Below are positions 50,665 through 62,410 of a DNA stretch of 64,000 nt, in pieces. A program made the position numbers and the translations under genes. Under the pieces are notes generated by a model. The model did no database searches, had not been told where the DNA came from, and was given only the letters and a program-made list of their open reading frames with translations. The DNA comes from Theocolax elegans (lineage: Eukaryota; Arthropoda; Insecta; Hymenoptera; Cerocephalidae): NCBI GenBank assembly GCA_026168455.1, contig CM047425.1, positions 85,439,580-85,503,579 on the forward strand, written 5' to 3'. The first letter of the stretch is position 1. Every line of letters starts with the position of its first letter.

Positions 50665-53060
50665 AGAGTATGTCATTAGCAGTTAGAAAGTATCATTTTA
50701 ACATTAATAATTTATTATTTTCGCTGTATTGATGTAAATTATTCCCTATCATGACCATTGTCTTGAATTATTATTTCAACCTTTATTTGGTATTCATAAT
50801 TTTGACTTGCATTTCAGCACTCTGACATTCTCAGTGTATTTTTTATTATATGCAAGTGTATATTTGTGACTATAAATACATAAATATTTTATTTGGTTAT
50901 CATATAATTTTATAGGTTTAATTTTCTTAATATAAATATAGAATGTAAATTTTTGTAATAAAAATATTATTACGAACGAGGAATGGGGATTTTATCTTTT
51001 TACGTATTATAAAACAGATTATTATGGATGGAAAGATAAAGCAGAGAGATAAGAAGGGGCGTGGGATGGGGGATTTTAATCCTTTTTTTTAAGATAATAA
51101 GATTATTTTTTTATATTTAACGTTTTATATTTTTTAATCACCCACCACTTAAATATAATTTTTATAGTAAGAAAATTGTTCTCAATCTTCCTATATTTTT
51201 TAAGCATTTTGAACTTTTATTATCAAAATTAAAATTTATTGTCTTAACGTAGAACTTTGATTTGAAAACAAATATTTACAGTAACGCAGTTGTATGCTAA
51301 TTCCTGAGAATAATCCAATTATTTTTGTAACTGTTATTATATACATACATTAAATTTAATATGTAACAAATATTTATCATTTTAAATGTAAGGGTTAGTT
51401 TGATATTTCTGGGGGACAATAGTTTATACGCATTGTGTATATGACAGTTTGACATCTCGAATAGCAAAACATTCCAATAACTTCAACAATAGAAAAAAAA
51501 ATTTTTAAAATGATTTCAAATTTCAATTAAAAATACTTATTATTATATAATTAGATCTGAGAATATTCACAGAACAAGTTGTCTCGATAAATTGAAATTT
51601 CATTATGCAATTTATAATACAGCTACTTCAAATACTCCATTGACATAACAAATACAAGGTTACACGTGGTTAAGAGAAAAAATATACACGCGATACTCAA
51701 ATGAACGTTACTTTATCACGTAAATGATGAAAAGAAACTACTTATTTATTAATACAAAATAAATAATGAAGATATATTACGAGAACCGTTACAATCCAAT
51801 ACCGTGTATTTTATACATGTGCATTATAGCGTTGTAAAAGGAGATGCCGTGTATAATATATAATAACTGGAGTTTCGTAAGTATATACCTTGAAATTTAA
51901 ATTCCAGAATGAATCGGTTCTTATGCGATCGACTGTATTGTTTCATGCGTCAAAGATTTTATTCGTAACGCAAAAAAACCTTGGGGCGCAGTTTGTTGCG
52001 CTCTCTTCCAAGTGTTACCGTTACTATACTGCTTAGTAAATAGCAAGCTACTGAATAATGAGTATATACAGTAAAGCTACGCGATTTACTGCAGTAATTT
52101 CATGCTTCCATAATTATCATTATTATTCGTTTTTTCAGTTAACTTGTGATTTAGCCCACATGATACTTTCGTTTTTATATACGGATATGTATATGTACAT
52201 TTATATATGGGTAAACTAAATATCAATCGTTACTTTTGTTCAACTGTATTAAATGTCGATGACATTTATTTTATTTTCTTGGCAAATATTAAAAAAACAT
52301 TATTTTATTTTATACAATATTTCATTGGGTTTATTATATTTTATTTGTTTTGTTAAAGTAAATTTTTTAATTAATTTTAAATAATTATAATACGAATTAC
52401 TCATTAAAAAATGCATACAAATTATTCAAGTGAAATTAATAGGATTATCTATATACATTAACGATCTAAATAGGTTTAAATAATCTCATGACAGATTTTG
52501 TATCTTTATATAAAGTTTTAAGGGCTTTTTGTATTAAACCTGACATTTTTCCATTAATAATTTCTACCAACTTAAAAAAAATACTTGATAAAGTTGAAAT
52601 AAAGTATTAAGGGCAAATAGGTTTGGGCTCTACAATTAAAAGTCTTTTAATTGATGAAAAATTATTTACTAATAAAAAGCTGCAAATTTAAAACCCTCGT
52701 TAGGATTGTGTACCTTTATAATAGTATTAAAAAATTAATCGCGGCATAAGTAGTCACATTTTACAACGCTCAAATTAATAAGACTTTATAAAATGCTCTT
52801 TTAGTAGAAAATAATAAAGTCTATGTCATTATTTTACGACATTATTACGGCTCCAACGAAATTAAACGAACGATTAAACTTTACTTTTACGTATCAAGAA
52901 TATATTAAGAAGCTTAATCGCTAAACCAAAGTACATTATGTTAATTATAAAAGTTTGAAATTTTTATTTCAAAATATTTAAGTATATTTTATATAGTATA
53001 ATAGATATATAAGCATCTACAATGTTCGATTAAAAATACAATTTAGAAGAAAATCAGTAG
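50665..53060. other. A/T-rich DNA, no gene seen
   Basis: A/T-rich. Contains a near-perfect short palindrome, CAATTAAAAG-T-CTTTTAATTG (52633-52653). No exon-like or RNA-like features otherwise. Confidence 0.45.
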
Positions 53061-53420
53061 GGTTTGCTCAAACGATTAAATCGTGAAAAACGTGATAGTT
53101 TCATCCAGGCCGCGCACAAAGTTACGATGAAAAAGCGAGAACTGCATAGTCGAGACTCGAGACGTTATCCGAATCGCGACTGACCGCGCCTTATCGACCG
53201 GGTGCATCTTCACCGGGTGGCGTCTAAACAAAACGCGATACATCCGCTTGCATTTCGCAAACTGACACGCGCGAACGAATCCTCATTCGAATGCCGCCGG
53301 CTGCTCCGTTTACGGATGCGAGGGACGTTGCTCAAGAACTTGCACGAGACCGGACCTACTTTTGTTTCGCTACACGCTCTATACACTCATACACGGGATT
53401 TACCACGTTAAATTGCGGTA
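53061..53420. promoter_or_regulatory. CpG-rich island
   Basis: A CpG-rich block with many CGA, TCG and GCG motifs, for example CGACCGGGTGC near 53195 and ATGCCGCCGGCTGCTCCG near 53290. Two overlapping plus-strand frames (53202-53411, 53291-53500) give unrelated peptides, which argues against coding. Likely a promoter or enhancer. A second, weaker patch lies at about 53850-54180. Confidence 0.4.
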
Positions 53421-54180
53421 TTTTCTTATATGCACTTCTTCATATTGATGTAATTCTCTTTATTTTATTAATTATTTTAAAGCTGTTATTAGTTTTTTAA
53501 TAATCAACTGTATTTTATTTTTTATTTTATTATTATATGTTGACATTTAATGCTTCGGAAGGTAAATTATATATATAGAGTTAAATAATAGCTTTTGGTC
53601 CGCATCCGCTCTATCTCTTCCATCAATGATTCCTATAATGGATCTATTCGGAATCTGAGCAAATTTTGCGAGCTTGCATATACGGTGAATATTTATTTCA
53701 TCGTTATAGAATAAACAATATATTGACTTTCGGAAATTGCGTTAATTGTTAAAAAATACTCGAAGAACAAACAATCGGTTGTCAAAAGTAAACGAATTTA
53801 ATTCGGATTGCAAAATAACTAGAATTAGCGACAAGTAACATTTATACGCGTGTTTTAAGCACATTCGTTGCGAGTAACGCATTGTCTACGTTTTCTCTTC
53901 TCTAGGTGTTACCTCGACTTTCTAAAGTTAGCTGCTGGCTCGCGAGTAGCATCTTTTGCAAGTCAACGGTTTAAAAAAATTCCTAATTTGCGCAATCGAG
54001 ATGTACGTTGTTCGTGTCTACGAGCATTAAGCCGACAATTTACTCTGTTTGCCAAATTGCACTTTTAAATCTTTCTTTTTCCTCTTTATTGACGTCCGCA
54101 GATTTCGGGTCAAGGAATTCCACTGGTGAATGAACTTCGATTATCCGAGATGAATTTTACTTTGCCGCAGAAGCCTTGAT

Positions 54181-55085
54181 AAAACTCGTTGATTTTTCTA
54201 CGTTACATTTCTACGTTACTTGATTTTATTTTACTTATATCTATATTTCCGCGTTGGTTTCGTTCAAGGTCCTTTATTTCAAAGTTCTCTTAACACAATA
54301 GCAACGTCCTTATACGATTGAAGGTAAAAAAAATCCATATTTTGTAAGATAATATAATTCAGTGTCAATTATTATACCAAGTTGATTTTATTAAAGTAGG
54401 GATCACACTTATGTCAAGTATTTATTTATACACTGTATAAGTATTTATACACTGTTTCATATTATCCAAAACTCTATACCTATTGTATATCTGGATAAAT
54501 AGTTAATCACGCATCAAGTTTAAATTTAATAAAGTAAAGTAATAATCAGTTCATTAATTGCTATCGAAAATTTATTTATTTTCAAAGGTGTAATGATGTG
54601 TATAATTATGGTTAGATCATTACTTTAATTAATTAATTTTACAAAGCTACTGCTCGAAAACGGTGCAAAAGTGTTTTCAGAGTTATATATGTGCATAGAT
54701 TGCTTTACAAAAAAATGTACTTCAGCTATTCGAATTTTCGTATTCTTTTTTAACTTTTGTATTATTAAGACGAAATTTAGAAAAAATTAAAGTTTGAAAC
54801 GCAAATGCAATTATAAAGAATATCTGTTAAAATAAAAAATTATTTAAAATGTTTATCGTATCAAGCTATAAAAGATTTAAAGATTTATAACTTCAGAGGA
54901 AGCAAGGGTTTCGCCTGGAGTTTCTTAATATTTTTATACAAGAAAATATCTTATAAAGATATTCTCTCAGTTAAAGTTTTAAGATAATAATTATAAAAAA
55001 ATTTGACAAATAAGAAATATTTAAAAAAAATGAAGTACATAATCTTAGAATATAGAATATAGCGGGAAGTAAAAAAAATGGTGCA
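54181..55085. other. A/T-rich DNA, no gene seen
   Basis: A/T-rich, with no recognised feature. Confidence 0.45.
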
Positions 55086-55665
55086 TTAAATAAGGAAATG
55101 AAGAAAGTAATCCGGCGTTTGAGCCTCCAACGCGTTCCGGCAGCCTCGTCATCTTCGAAACTCGAGACACGCGAGGGTCGTTCGTACATGCACACACACC
55201 CACTGGGTTGCGCACGGGCAGGAATATCGATCGAGCATGGACCAATCGTGAGAAGAAAATACAATAATTTTCAAGGGGTAAAATACGTGCGTACGTGTAC
55301 TCGCCGTGTCTTTTCTCTTTCTCACCTTGTTGCGGTCTCTCCATGAACGGACCTCGTACAGCCTCGAGAGGATGACCCACGAAGCGTCCTCGCGCGCGCG
55401 TCAAAACACTGGAATGACAGAGAGAGGGGGAACGAGGCGCACGCGTCCTTGAGGTTACCGCGTGTACCGTGTAGTCGCTGTTGCACCCGCACAGGCGCGA
55501 CGCGAGAGTCTCACTAACCGCGCTCAGCCTCTTCCCTTCTTTGTGCTTGCGATGCGCGTGCGTGAGCCGGCGACGTTCTGCCGATAAGGGGGCGTAACAG
55601 TGAATGGGGGTTGTTTTTCTTTCCAGAGGAGCGATATCGGTCAAATTTTCGTACACTCAACGCTT
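55086..55665. promoter_or_regulatory. largest CpG-rich island in the window
   Basis: This is the strongest G+C-rich island, with dense CpG (for example CGCGCGCGCGTC near 55389). On the minus strand it contains a 203-codon frame (55045-55656), the longest in the window. Its peptide is Arg/Ser/Pro/His-rich without domains, and its ends track the island, so I read it as a composition artefact. On the plus strand a good acceptor, GTTTTTCTTTCCAG, ends at 55625. It is followed by about 30 open codons (RSDIGQIFVHS...), which might be an exon of an unseen transcript. A promoter function is most likely. Confidence 0.45.
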
Positions 55666-56588
55666 TTACAATTATTATTTCCAAACTCTCGTAACAATTA
55701 TTTACCTCCCACAAATTAGTGGAATTGACAATATACATCGGAGTATTATTAATTATTGCTACGGGCCTTTCACCTTAAAATTGCTTTTTCAGATGTTAAT
55801 GTAATACATATCGAAGCACAAAATTGATTAATTTTGTACGATCGCCTTAGGCAATTTTCGAAATATCAGTCTTTGTAGATTTAAATATAATCAATCATAC
55901 GTAGAATATTATGATACTTGAACTGTCTATTTCATCTTTAACTATTTTAATAGGTAAATTTACTAAAGGGATCATTCCAAAAACTCCAAGTAATCAGCAA
56001 AATAAAGGACATATCCATAATTTGTTATTTGTGACATATTTTATATTTAATTAAACTACAATGCTGGTATTAATTTTGAATTATTGTTTGATTTTGTAAC
56101 GGTGCTTGATATTGATATTTACATTGCCTACGTACAGTCGACGTAAAACTTTTTATTAGTTCTATGCAAACCAACTTTCTGTGTTTATTTAAACTATGAT
56201 ATAAATTTAAACTAGAAATAAGATTATATGTAAAATCATAATGAAAACAACTGTTTATAAATGAAATTTACTTTATTTTAGCTATAACGTAAGAAAGAAA
56301 AGCGTCTGAATGGCATGAGTGACTTGTTAATACTATAAGTATAAGAAATACTAACATACATTAGCCCTTAATCATACTTGAAATATAAAATTCGTCACAA
56401 TATTTATAAGATTTACAATATTAGTGTTAAACCCTCTAATTGTTTTATGAACATTGATTCAGTGTTGCCTCCATGGAATTACGATTCAACGATACTCGAG
56501 TAACATGAATATTATATCTTACTTGCACATGTCTTATATTCATGCTGCAATACATTTTTAAAAAAAAATATTTTTGTTAATATAAAGA
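55666..56588. other. A/T-rich DNA upstream of the structured RNA candidate
   Basis: A/T-rich, with no gene recognised. A TATAAAG at 56581-56587 lies directly next to the first helix of the structured segment, too close to serve as its TATA box if the helix is transcribed in full. Confidence 0.35.
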
Positions 56589-56820
56589 CTTGTTGGGGAA
56601 ACATTTCTGTAATAGTACAGTACGGGAGAGAGAGAGAAACGGCAAGACCAGATATGCTCTGGTCACACCACCCTACAACCGAGCGGTATTTTCAATCGAG
56701 ATCATTATGGCGGTCCTTGTTTTTGCCTAAGCCAGAAACAACCAAACACGAAGAACAATGGATGGTCTGTTAGCTTTCCTCGTGGTCGAGGAAAGCCAGA
56801 GGAAACCTTTTCCCAACAGG
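56589..56820. ncRNA. candidate structured non-coding RNA, about 232 nt
   Basis: The ends pair in a 13-bp helix: CTTGTTGGGGAAA (56589-56601) with TTTTCCCAACAGG (56808-56820). Both positions that are not Watson-Crick are G-U wobbles, which favours an RNA helix over DNA terminal repeats. Inside are GACCAGA/TCTGGTC (56646-56664, 5-nt loop), TTGTTTTTG/CAGAAACAA (56717-56741, one G-U, 7-nt loop) and GCTTTCCTCG/CGAGGAAAGC (56773-56796, 4-nt loop), plus a weaker CTGT/ACAG stem (56607-56620). The strand is unproven, although wobbles fit the plus strand. A TTTT run at 56862-56865 could end a Pol III transcript. I compared it mentally with spliceosomal, 7SK, SRP, RNase P/MRP, U3 and telomerase RNAs and found no diagnostic motif. 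It could be a unique RNA gene or a foldback transposon. Confidence 0.45.
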
Positions 56821-58830
56821 CAGATTGTCTTGAGCCTTGCTATAGTGCAAACTGGAGAATCTTTTCCTATTTATCATACGCATACAAACTCATACTTATC
56901 AAGTTCTGCAGTTTAATCCAACATATTTTGAATACATATTTATTATTATTAAATATATTATTATCAACTATAAAAGTCTATTAATTTAGTCTTCTACACT
57001 TGAAACTCCAAAACGCTCCCTCAAAAATTAATCCATAAAAATAATAAAAAAATATAATGTAATATACGAATGTGATTCCATTTTTTGTGCATTATGGGAA
57101 ACAAAATGCAGATAGTCCAAAATTTTTGCGAGGATTATAGGGAAATACAAAAAACTATATCGCTGAAATAATAATAAAAACATGCAGTCTACTGTAATAT
57201 TGAACTAAAATAATATAAATAAAATATTATGTATATAAATCATTCGACTAGCTTGAATATTTGTCTCGATAAATGTGAGAAAAGAAAGGTTTTATGGTAT
57301 GGCCTGCGCGTACATTGATGAATGAAACGACTGTTGCTGCTGTTACTAACCATTTTTTTATAACTAGCCTATATTGTTACATGTGTGCAGTATACTTGGG
57401 ACACGTAGTGTATCCAATACAACTTTAAGATTTGAAACATTGATACACCGAAATGTACAACGACGATGAGTATTATGCTCTCGTGTCAATTATTTTAGGA
57501 TACTGATCTTATTAGTAGTTTTGGTACCACTGAAAGCTGCCATATCTTCAGTTTCTTTCGTTTTCTTTCAATACGGATGTTAGATATTAAAGTGATGCTA
57601 TTAATTTCACAATAAAGTTTACAACTTAATTCATATATAACTATAAACAAATATTCACTCGGAAATTGTCAGTTAAACGTTTAAGCGCTGAATTTATTAG
57701 ATAATCTAATATTTCCTTTTTCTTCTATATTTTTGTTATTAATTAAACAATTAATGTAAAATATTAATATATATCTAGATACGAGACCTAAAATGCGAAA
57801 CTTACTCTTGACAGAATAGCTATACAGCTTTATTCTAGCACTCATAAATATTTGGAAAACGACCTACCTACAACTATTCGATAAATTTCAAACTTATAAA
57901 CATATATAAATCAAAGTTGAAAGTATCGATTTCAGTTTGCGAAAGCGTTATCAGTCGAAACAAATTAAATTTAAATAAAAACTTAATATAAAAAATAAAA
58001 ATTGCTGAAAATATTAGAAAATATTCCCTATAAACATGATTTTTCCTAATTCAATAATTTTTTTATTATCACAATGAACTAAACATTTTGCATATTATTT
58101 AAGCTGGTATTCAATTACTTGCTATATGGTACTTGTTTTTTTCTGATCTAACACTATATTCGCACTTAAATTATCAATGTTCCGATGTTTAGTATTAAAA
58201 TCTCATTGATAATAAATTGATCAATAGACTCATCTACGCAAATTATAGATCGACAGTTACATAAAAGATCTTGACTTTTAGAAAATAATAAATTAAACAA
58301 ATTAAAACTGAAACAATTCTACAAATATAATAATACAATTCGTTGTAATGAAATTTAAAAGAATAGCTATATAACTGATACCTACACTGACAAAATAAAT
58401 TATAATAAAGAAGATGATGTCAGACTTACAGACACAGATGTTACTCACCCTCATAACTTTCCTATTATTAACATTTACATTGCTGATTTGATTTATTTAT
58501 TGAGAACATTTAATCGTATAATACTTATTTTCTATGTATACAACAGCTTTCCAAATCTTGATACCAGAAAACGTAATTTTCTTTCATTCCTATAGTAATG
58601 AAAATGTAGATTTATAATAAAGGAGAGCATATTACATATAGAACACTGTCATGTTACATGGTTTTTATAGAGATGTTACTCAATTATAATGATCTGATCT
58701 ACAATGGATGCAATAAGATTACGAACAAGTTTTTTTTACATTAAAATCATGCTTTTGTCCAATAATTATAATACAAATTGATATACTTTACCCTTGGTTT
58801 TTCTAATGTTTGTGATTTTATTCGTACGCA
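56821..58830. other. A/T-rich DNA, no gene seen
   Basis: A/T-rich downstream flank of the structured RNA candidate. The first 60 bp are less A/T-rich and may belong to the same transcript. Nothing else recognised. Confidence 0.4.
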
Positions 58831-58839
58831 TTGCAAAGA

Positions 58840-59320
58840 GCACGGTTTATACGTCGCCGTAAGTCGGTAAATCAACTATACGGGATACGGTAGTGAAGAT
58901 AAGGTCGATCTCATACTTATCGACGCTATCGACGGAAAAAGTTTGAGATTAACGGACTATTTATAATAAGTAAACACACGATCATGGAAGTTATTAATAA
59001 TAAATATATGAATTACTCAGCCGAAATTACAAGAGAGCCCGATATTGTTATGGCAAGATAAATATTGAAAAATTGAGCACCTCGACTTGTCCAAACAGCA
59101 AGATGCTTCTCAGCATCCTCCCGTCCTTTTGCTCGGCCGCAAATATCACTTGGTTCCTCGCACTTACACTGCACTTAACGACATTTGTCACTTTCAATAG
59201 GTTGCGAGGAACTACTTCCCAGTGTATGGACACATCGGACCATAACTAACTCGTATAGCGTTTCTAAATGGACACTGCCTACACGGCTAAAACCGGTAGC
59301 ACACTGCCCTTCTCATACGA
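58840..59320. promoter_or_regulatory. G+C-richer island with a 12-bp hairpin
   Basis: A patch richer in CG than its surroundings. It contains a minus-strand frame (59048-59233) without motif and several short inverted repeats (GATGC/GCATC near 59102-59117, and the stem at 59151-59214). Probably regulatory or an untranslated exon. Confidence 0.3.
59151..59214. ncRNA. candidate hairpin
   Basis: TGGTTCCTCGCA (59151-59162) pairs along its entire length with TGCGAGGAACTA (59203-59214), 12 bp with one G-U wobble, around a 40-nt loop. The loop shows no long continuation of the stem, so it does not look like a typical microRNA precursor. It may be a structured element in a transcript or a binding-site pair. 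Confidence 0.3.
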
Positions 59321-59644
59321 GGTAAGATTGTCAAAAGTTCCTAGTACACACACTATAGTGTATAATAACATTTGGATCCGCGCATTTATCTTTGTGCGAC
59401 AATGACATTACGACTGTTTTCCAAAATTTAAAATGTGATGCATATTAAAGAGTATATTTTCTCTGTGGATTAAACTAAAACAAACACTGTCTTTAATTTT
59501 TGACAAACTCTTTGTCAATCGGCAAACGAAATCAATTGCAACCTGCAGTACACGTAATTTTAAAATAAACAACGTTACATTCGTCAACACTCTAACTAGC
59601 TCCCCCTAAACTAAATCCTATTTTAATACATTAAACTGCTTATT

Positions 59645-59697
59645 CTTGTCGTCGCCTTCGTCGTAGTTGTCGCAGTCGTCATCGTATCGTCATTGTT
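59645..59697. repeat. degenerate (GTC)n trinucleotide repeat
   Basis: A short run of GTC, GTA, ATC and GCC triplets in a regular three-base pattern. It is degenerate and probably an old trinucleotide microsatellite. No open frame of note uses it. Confidence 0.65.
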
Positions 59698-60278
59698 AGG
59701 ATTATATAGATAAGTTTTAGGTATTTACTCACATCTTTATTTAATTTTAATTAAACCTTTCTTCTATCCTATCGTCTCGCATTTTGCCCGTAATTATGAC
59801 CGTGAGTGATAGAACAACCTGTGGCCGAACCCAATAGGATAAATAACATTTAGGAAAAACATTATTCCAGACGAGCCGTGTACAATTCATACAGCTGACT
59901 TATGAAATATAATTACTTTTTTCTATTATTTCATTATTAATAATTTGCAATTGATTTACATTAATTTATATACCGCAATATACTTGCAGCCGACATGAAA
60001 ATTGTAATTTATTATTATTTCAATTTATTGTTTTATTTATTTTTAAGGTTGTTTTATAAGGAGATATTATTATATTAAAAATTTTAAAATAAATGAATTT
60101 ATAATAACGTAAAAAAATTACCTAATACATGTATATAGCTCTGCTATAGAAATCAATTTAAATTTACCAGAATGAAGTTAGAAGGTATTTTAATGATTTG
60201 TAATTTAGTTTATATATGCTTACATAAATACTAACAGGGAGAGTGTAACATCTCTACGAAACGGATCTTTACCAATCT

Positions 60279-60500
60279 CTAGGATATGTTTACCTCTATC
60301 AAAATATAAAGCAAGCCAGAGTTTTAGACTCTAACGCTCTTTTTTACGATAGACATAAACAAATAACGAAAAATTTCGCCAAAAAAGCCATTTACTTTGA
60401 TCACTTATAACTCAAAAATAAATAAAGGTAGATACGCAAAATTAAGTTTAAAAGAAAACTGAGATCGAGTAGATTGGATTGAAAAAAAGAAGCTCAAATA
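60279..60500. repeat. second, single-arm copy of the 50-kb palindrome family
   Basis: This segment matches the left arm of the 50112-50664 palindrome in the same order and orientation: CTAGGATATGTTT, AAGCCAGAG, TTTACTTTGATCACTTATAA (compare TTTGATCGCTTATAACTC), then GAGTAGATTGGATTGAAAAA (compare GTAGATAGGGTTTAAAAA). A convincing inverted partner arm does not follow. It is a diverged or truncated member of the same repeat family, which supports a mobile origin for the palindrome. Just downstream, a perfect 14-bp palindrome, TAGGCAATTGCCTA, lies at 60611-60624. Confidence 0.55.
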
Positions 60501-60624
60501 TCTTGATTTCTATTTTTATTTTTTATTTTTGTTGGCTTTGAGCACGGTAACAGAACGTAGGTACCCAGAAAAGTCAATTCGCCTTGATCGGTGGATCAGG
60601 ACACACTAGCTAGGCAATTGCCTA

Positions 60625-62129
60625 CTTTTTGAAAAAAGGGATGAGATAGGGAAAACTCTCAAACACTCGAGCACTTGAAATGAATTTTACATGCCAAAGG
60701 TTTTGACGACTTACGATTATTTTGATTTTAAATATAATATTCGTGGTGTATAGATTGTGTAACGACATTTCGTCACAAGATATAGGGATGGCCTAAATTT
60801 AGTTTATTCCTTCTAGCTTTCCGGGTAACATTGTATGACATCCTTGTTTAAACCTTATTAAATTGTTGGACTGAAAAGATTTTTCCAAAGCATACTAGAC
60901 TGCAGATGTCGATATGTTTTTGTCAACTAATTAATGAAAAATTTAATAAACAAACAATATTAAATGTGTGCATAACTGGTATATACGTAGCTATACCTAT
61001 ATTAAATAAAAAGGAGTGGGAATGGTAGTTTATAGCTCCTTATGCTACTCGTATTTATCGAATATTTCGCCTTTGAAAGCATAAAGAAGACTTGCATTAT
61101 ATGCAATCATTATTAATAAAGAAAACAAATTTTATTGAAATCACACATTTAAATATAATTAAAAATATCGATTAATTTAATATACGATTATTTAAAATAA
61201 TAAATTAAAATTATTTACCTCAACCATTTACTTTAAATTGTTCAATATTTACATGAAGGTAACAATAACTTTACTTTTATCTAAATCTATCTTTAATAGA
61301 TATTAAATGCAGTTAATAGATTTATTTATACCCACATTAAACTGTAATATACATTCGAATAAGTATATGAATTTATTGGTCTGTAGCAGCATTGTATTTT
61401 ACATTAATATGTATGTTATTTGAAATATAATGTACGCTGTTTACACTCAAGTTTTGCTCTCATTAATTAAATATAGATTTTTCAAATATTTTTCGTTAAG
61501 CATACTAATATTCTCAGATATAATTAATTTAAAAATAATCTAAGTATTCATTTTTCCATATATTTATAGTGTGCAAGTTAAATATTGTATGCCCTATCAA
61601 ATAATAATAATAAAAATACGCAAAGAAAAATAAAACCAGTTACAGTTATTGAAAAAGAATTGCTCACAAAATTTATTGTTTCAAATTTATATCAAATCAT
61701 ATTTTCAGTAGAAGTATCTCATATTAGTAAGATAGCGAATCAGTTAACTTTCTGCTTATGATGATTCAGTACGAGATTTTATAAAATTTACCATTTGCAA
61801 TAACAAATATATAATACGTACGTCTTCAATCGATAAAAAATACGTATATATAACTATGTTTAAAATTGAAATTATTCGGTTTTCAAGAAACAGACGATAT
61901 AAGTCGTATATCTTAATTATTCATTATATAATTAAAGTATTAACTAACATACCTACATCAAATGCCTTAAATATATATTAATACAATCAATCAATATATT
62001 ATGATGTAATACAAGGCAAAAATTGAAACATGTCTTTATAATTAACATTTTTATTAGTACAAAAGAATTTTTTACCATTATTTAATTTAAAATAAAAATC
62101 AATTTTTAACTTTTTAAAAATTATTAAAA
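60625..62129. other. A/T-rich DNA, no gene seen
   Basis: A/T-rich, with no recognised feature. Confidence 0.45.
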
Positions 62130-62410
62130 AAATTTCTATCTCGGCTTCTTTGTGTAATACAAGTGAGGAAACACTTTATATATACAAGTGGAAAGGTCGG
62201 GCAGAAAAGTCGAACAGAAAAGGAGAAGGAGGGTTATAAATGGAAGAAAGGAATCTGCTTTACAGCGCTCGCATACGCGAGAATATTCGAAGCCGGATAT
62301 TTAAGTTTCCGGATACTTTAACGTGACTCAATCGGTAAACCGTCGCTCGTCTTTGCTCAGTCGATGATGCAGGCTTTTCCATTCGCTATAAATATCCGGT
62401 GATTGTTCAT
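62130..62410 (+). promoter_or_regulatory. promoter-like island
   Basis: A compact G+C-richer island in A/T-rich DNA. It contains TATAAAT (62235-62241), a perfect insect initiator core TCAGTC (62357-62362) and TATAAATA (62397-62404). No TATA lies at the right distance from the initiator, so a start site cannot be assigned. A short CCGGA/TCCGG hairpin (about 62293-62312) is also present. Likely a promoter or enhancer. Confidence 0.3.

Noticed and set aside
55045..55656. 203-codon minus-strand open frame
   Set aside because: It covers a CpG-rich island almost exactly, is rich in Arg/Ser/His/Pro with no motif, and shorter frames overlap it on both strands. A composition artefact is more likely than a gene.
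56726..56734. CCTAA in the hairpin loop as a telomerase RNA template
   Set aside because: Only one five-base match to the insect telomere repeat complement is present. A template needs more than one repeat, and no other telomerase RNA hallmark is clear.
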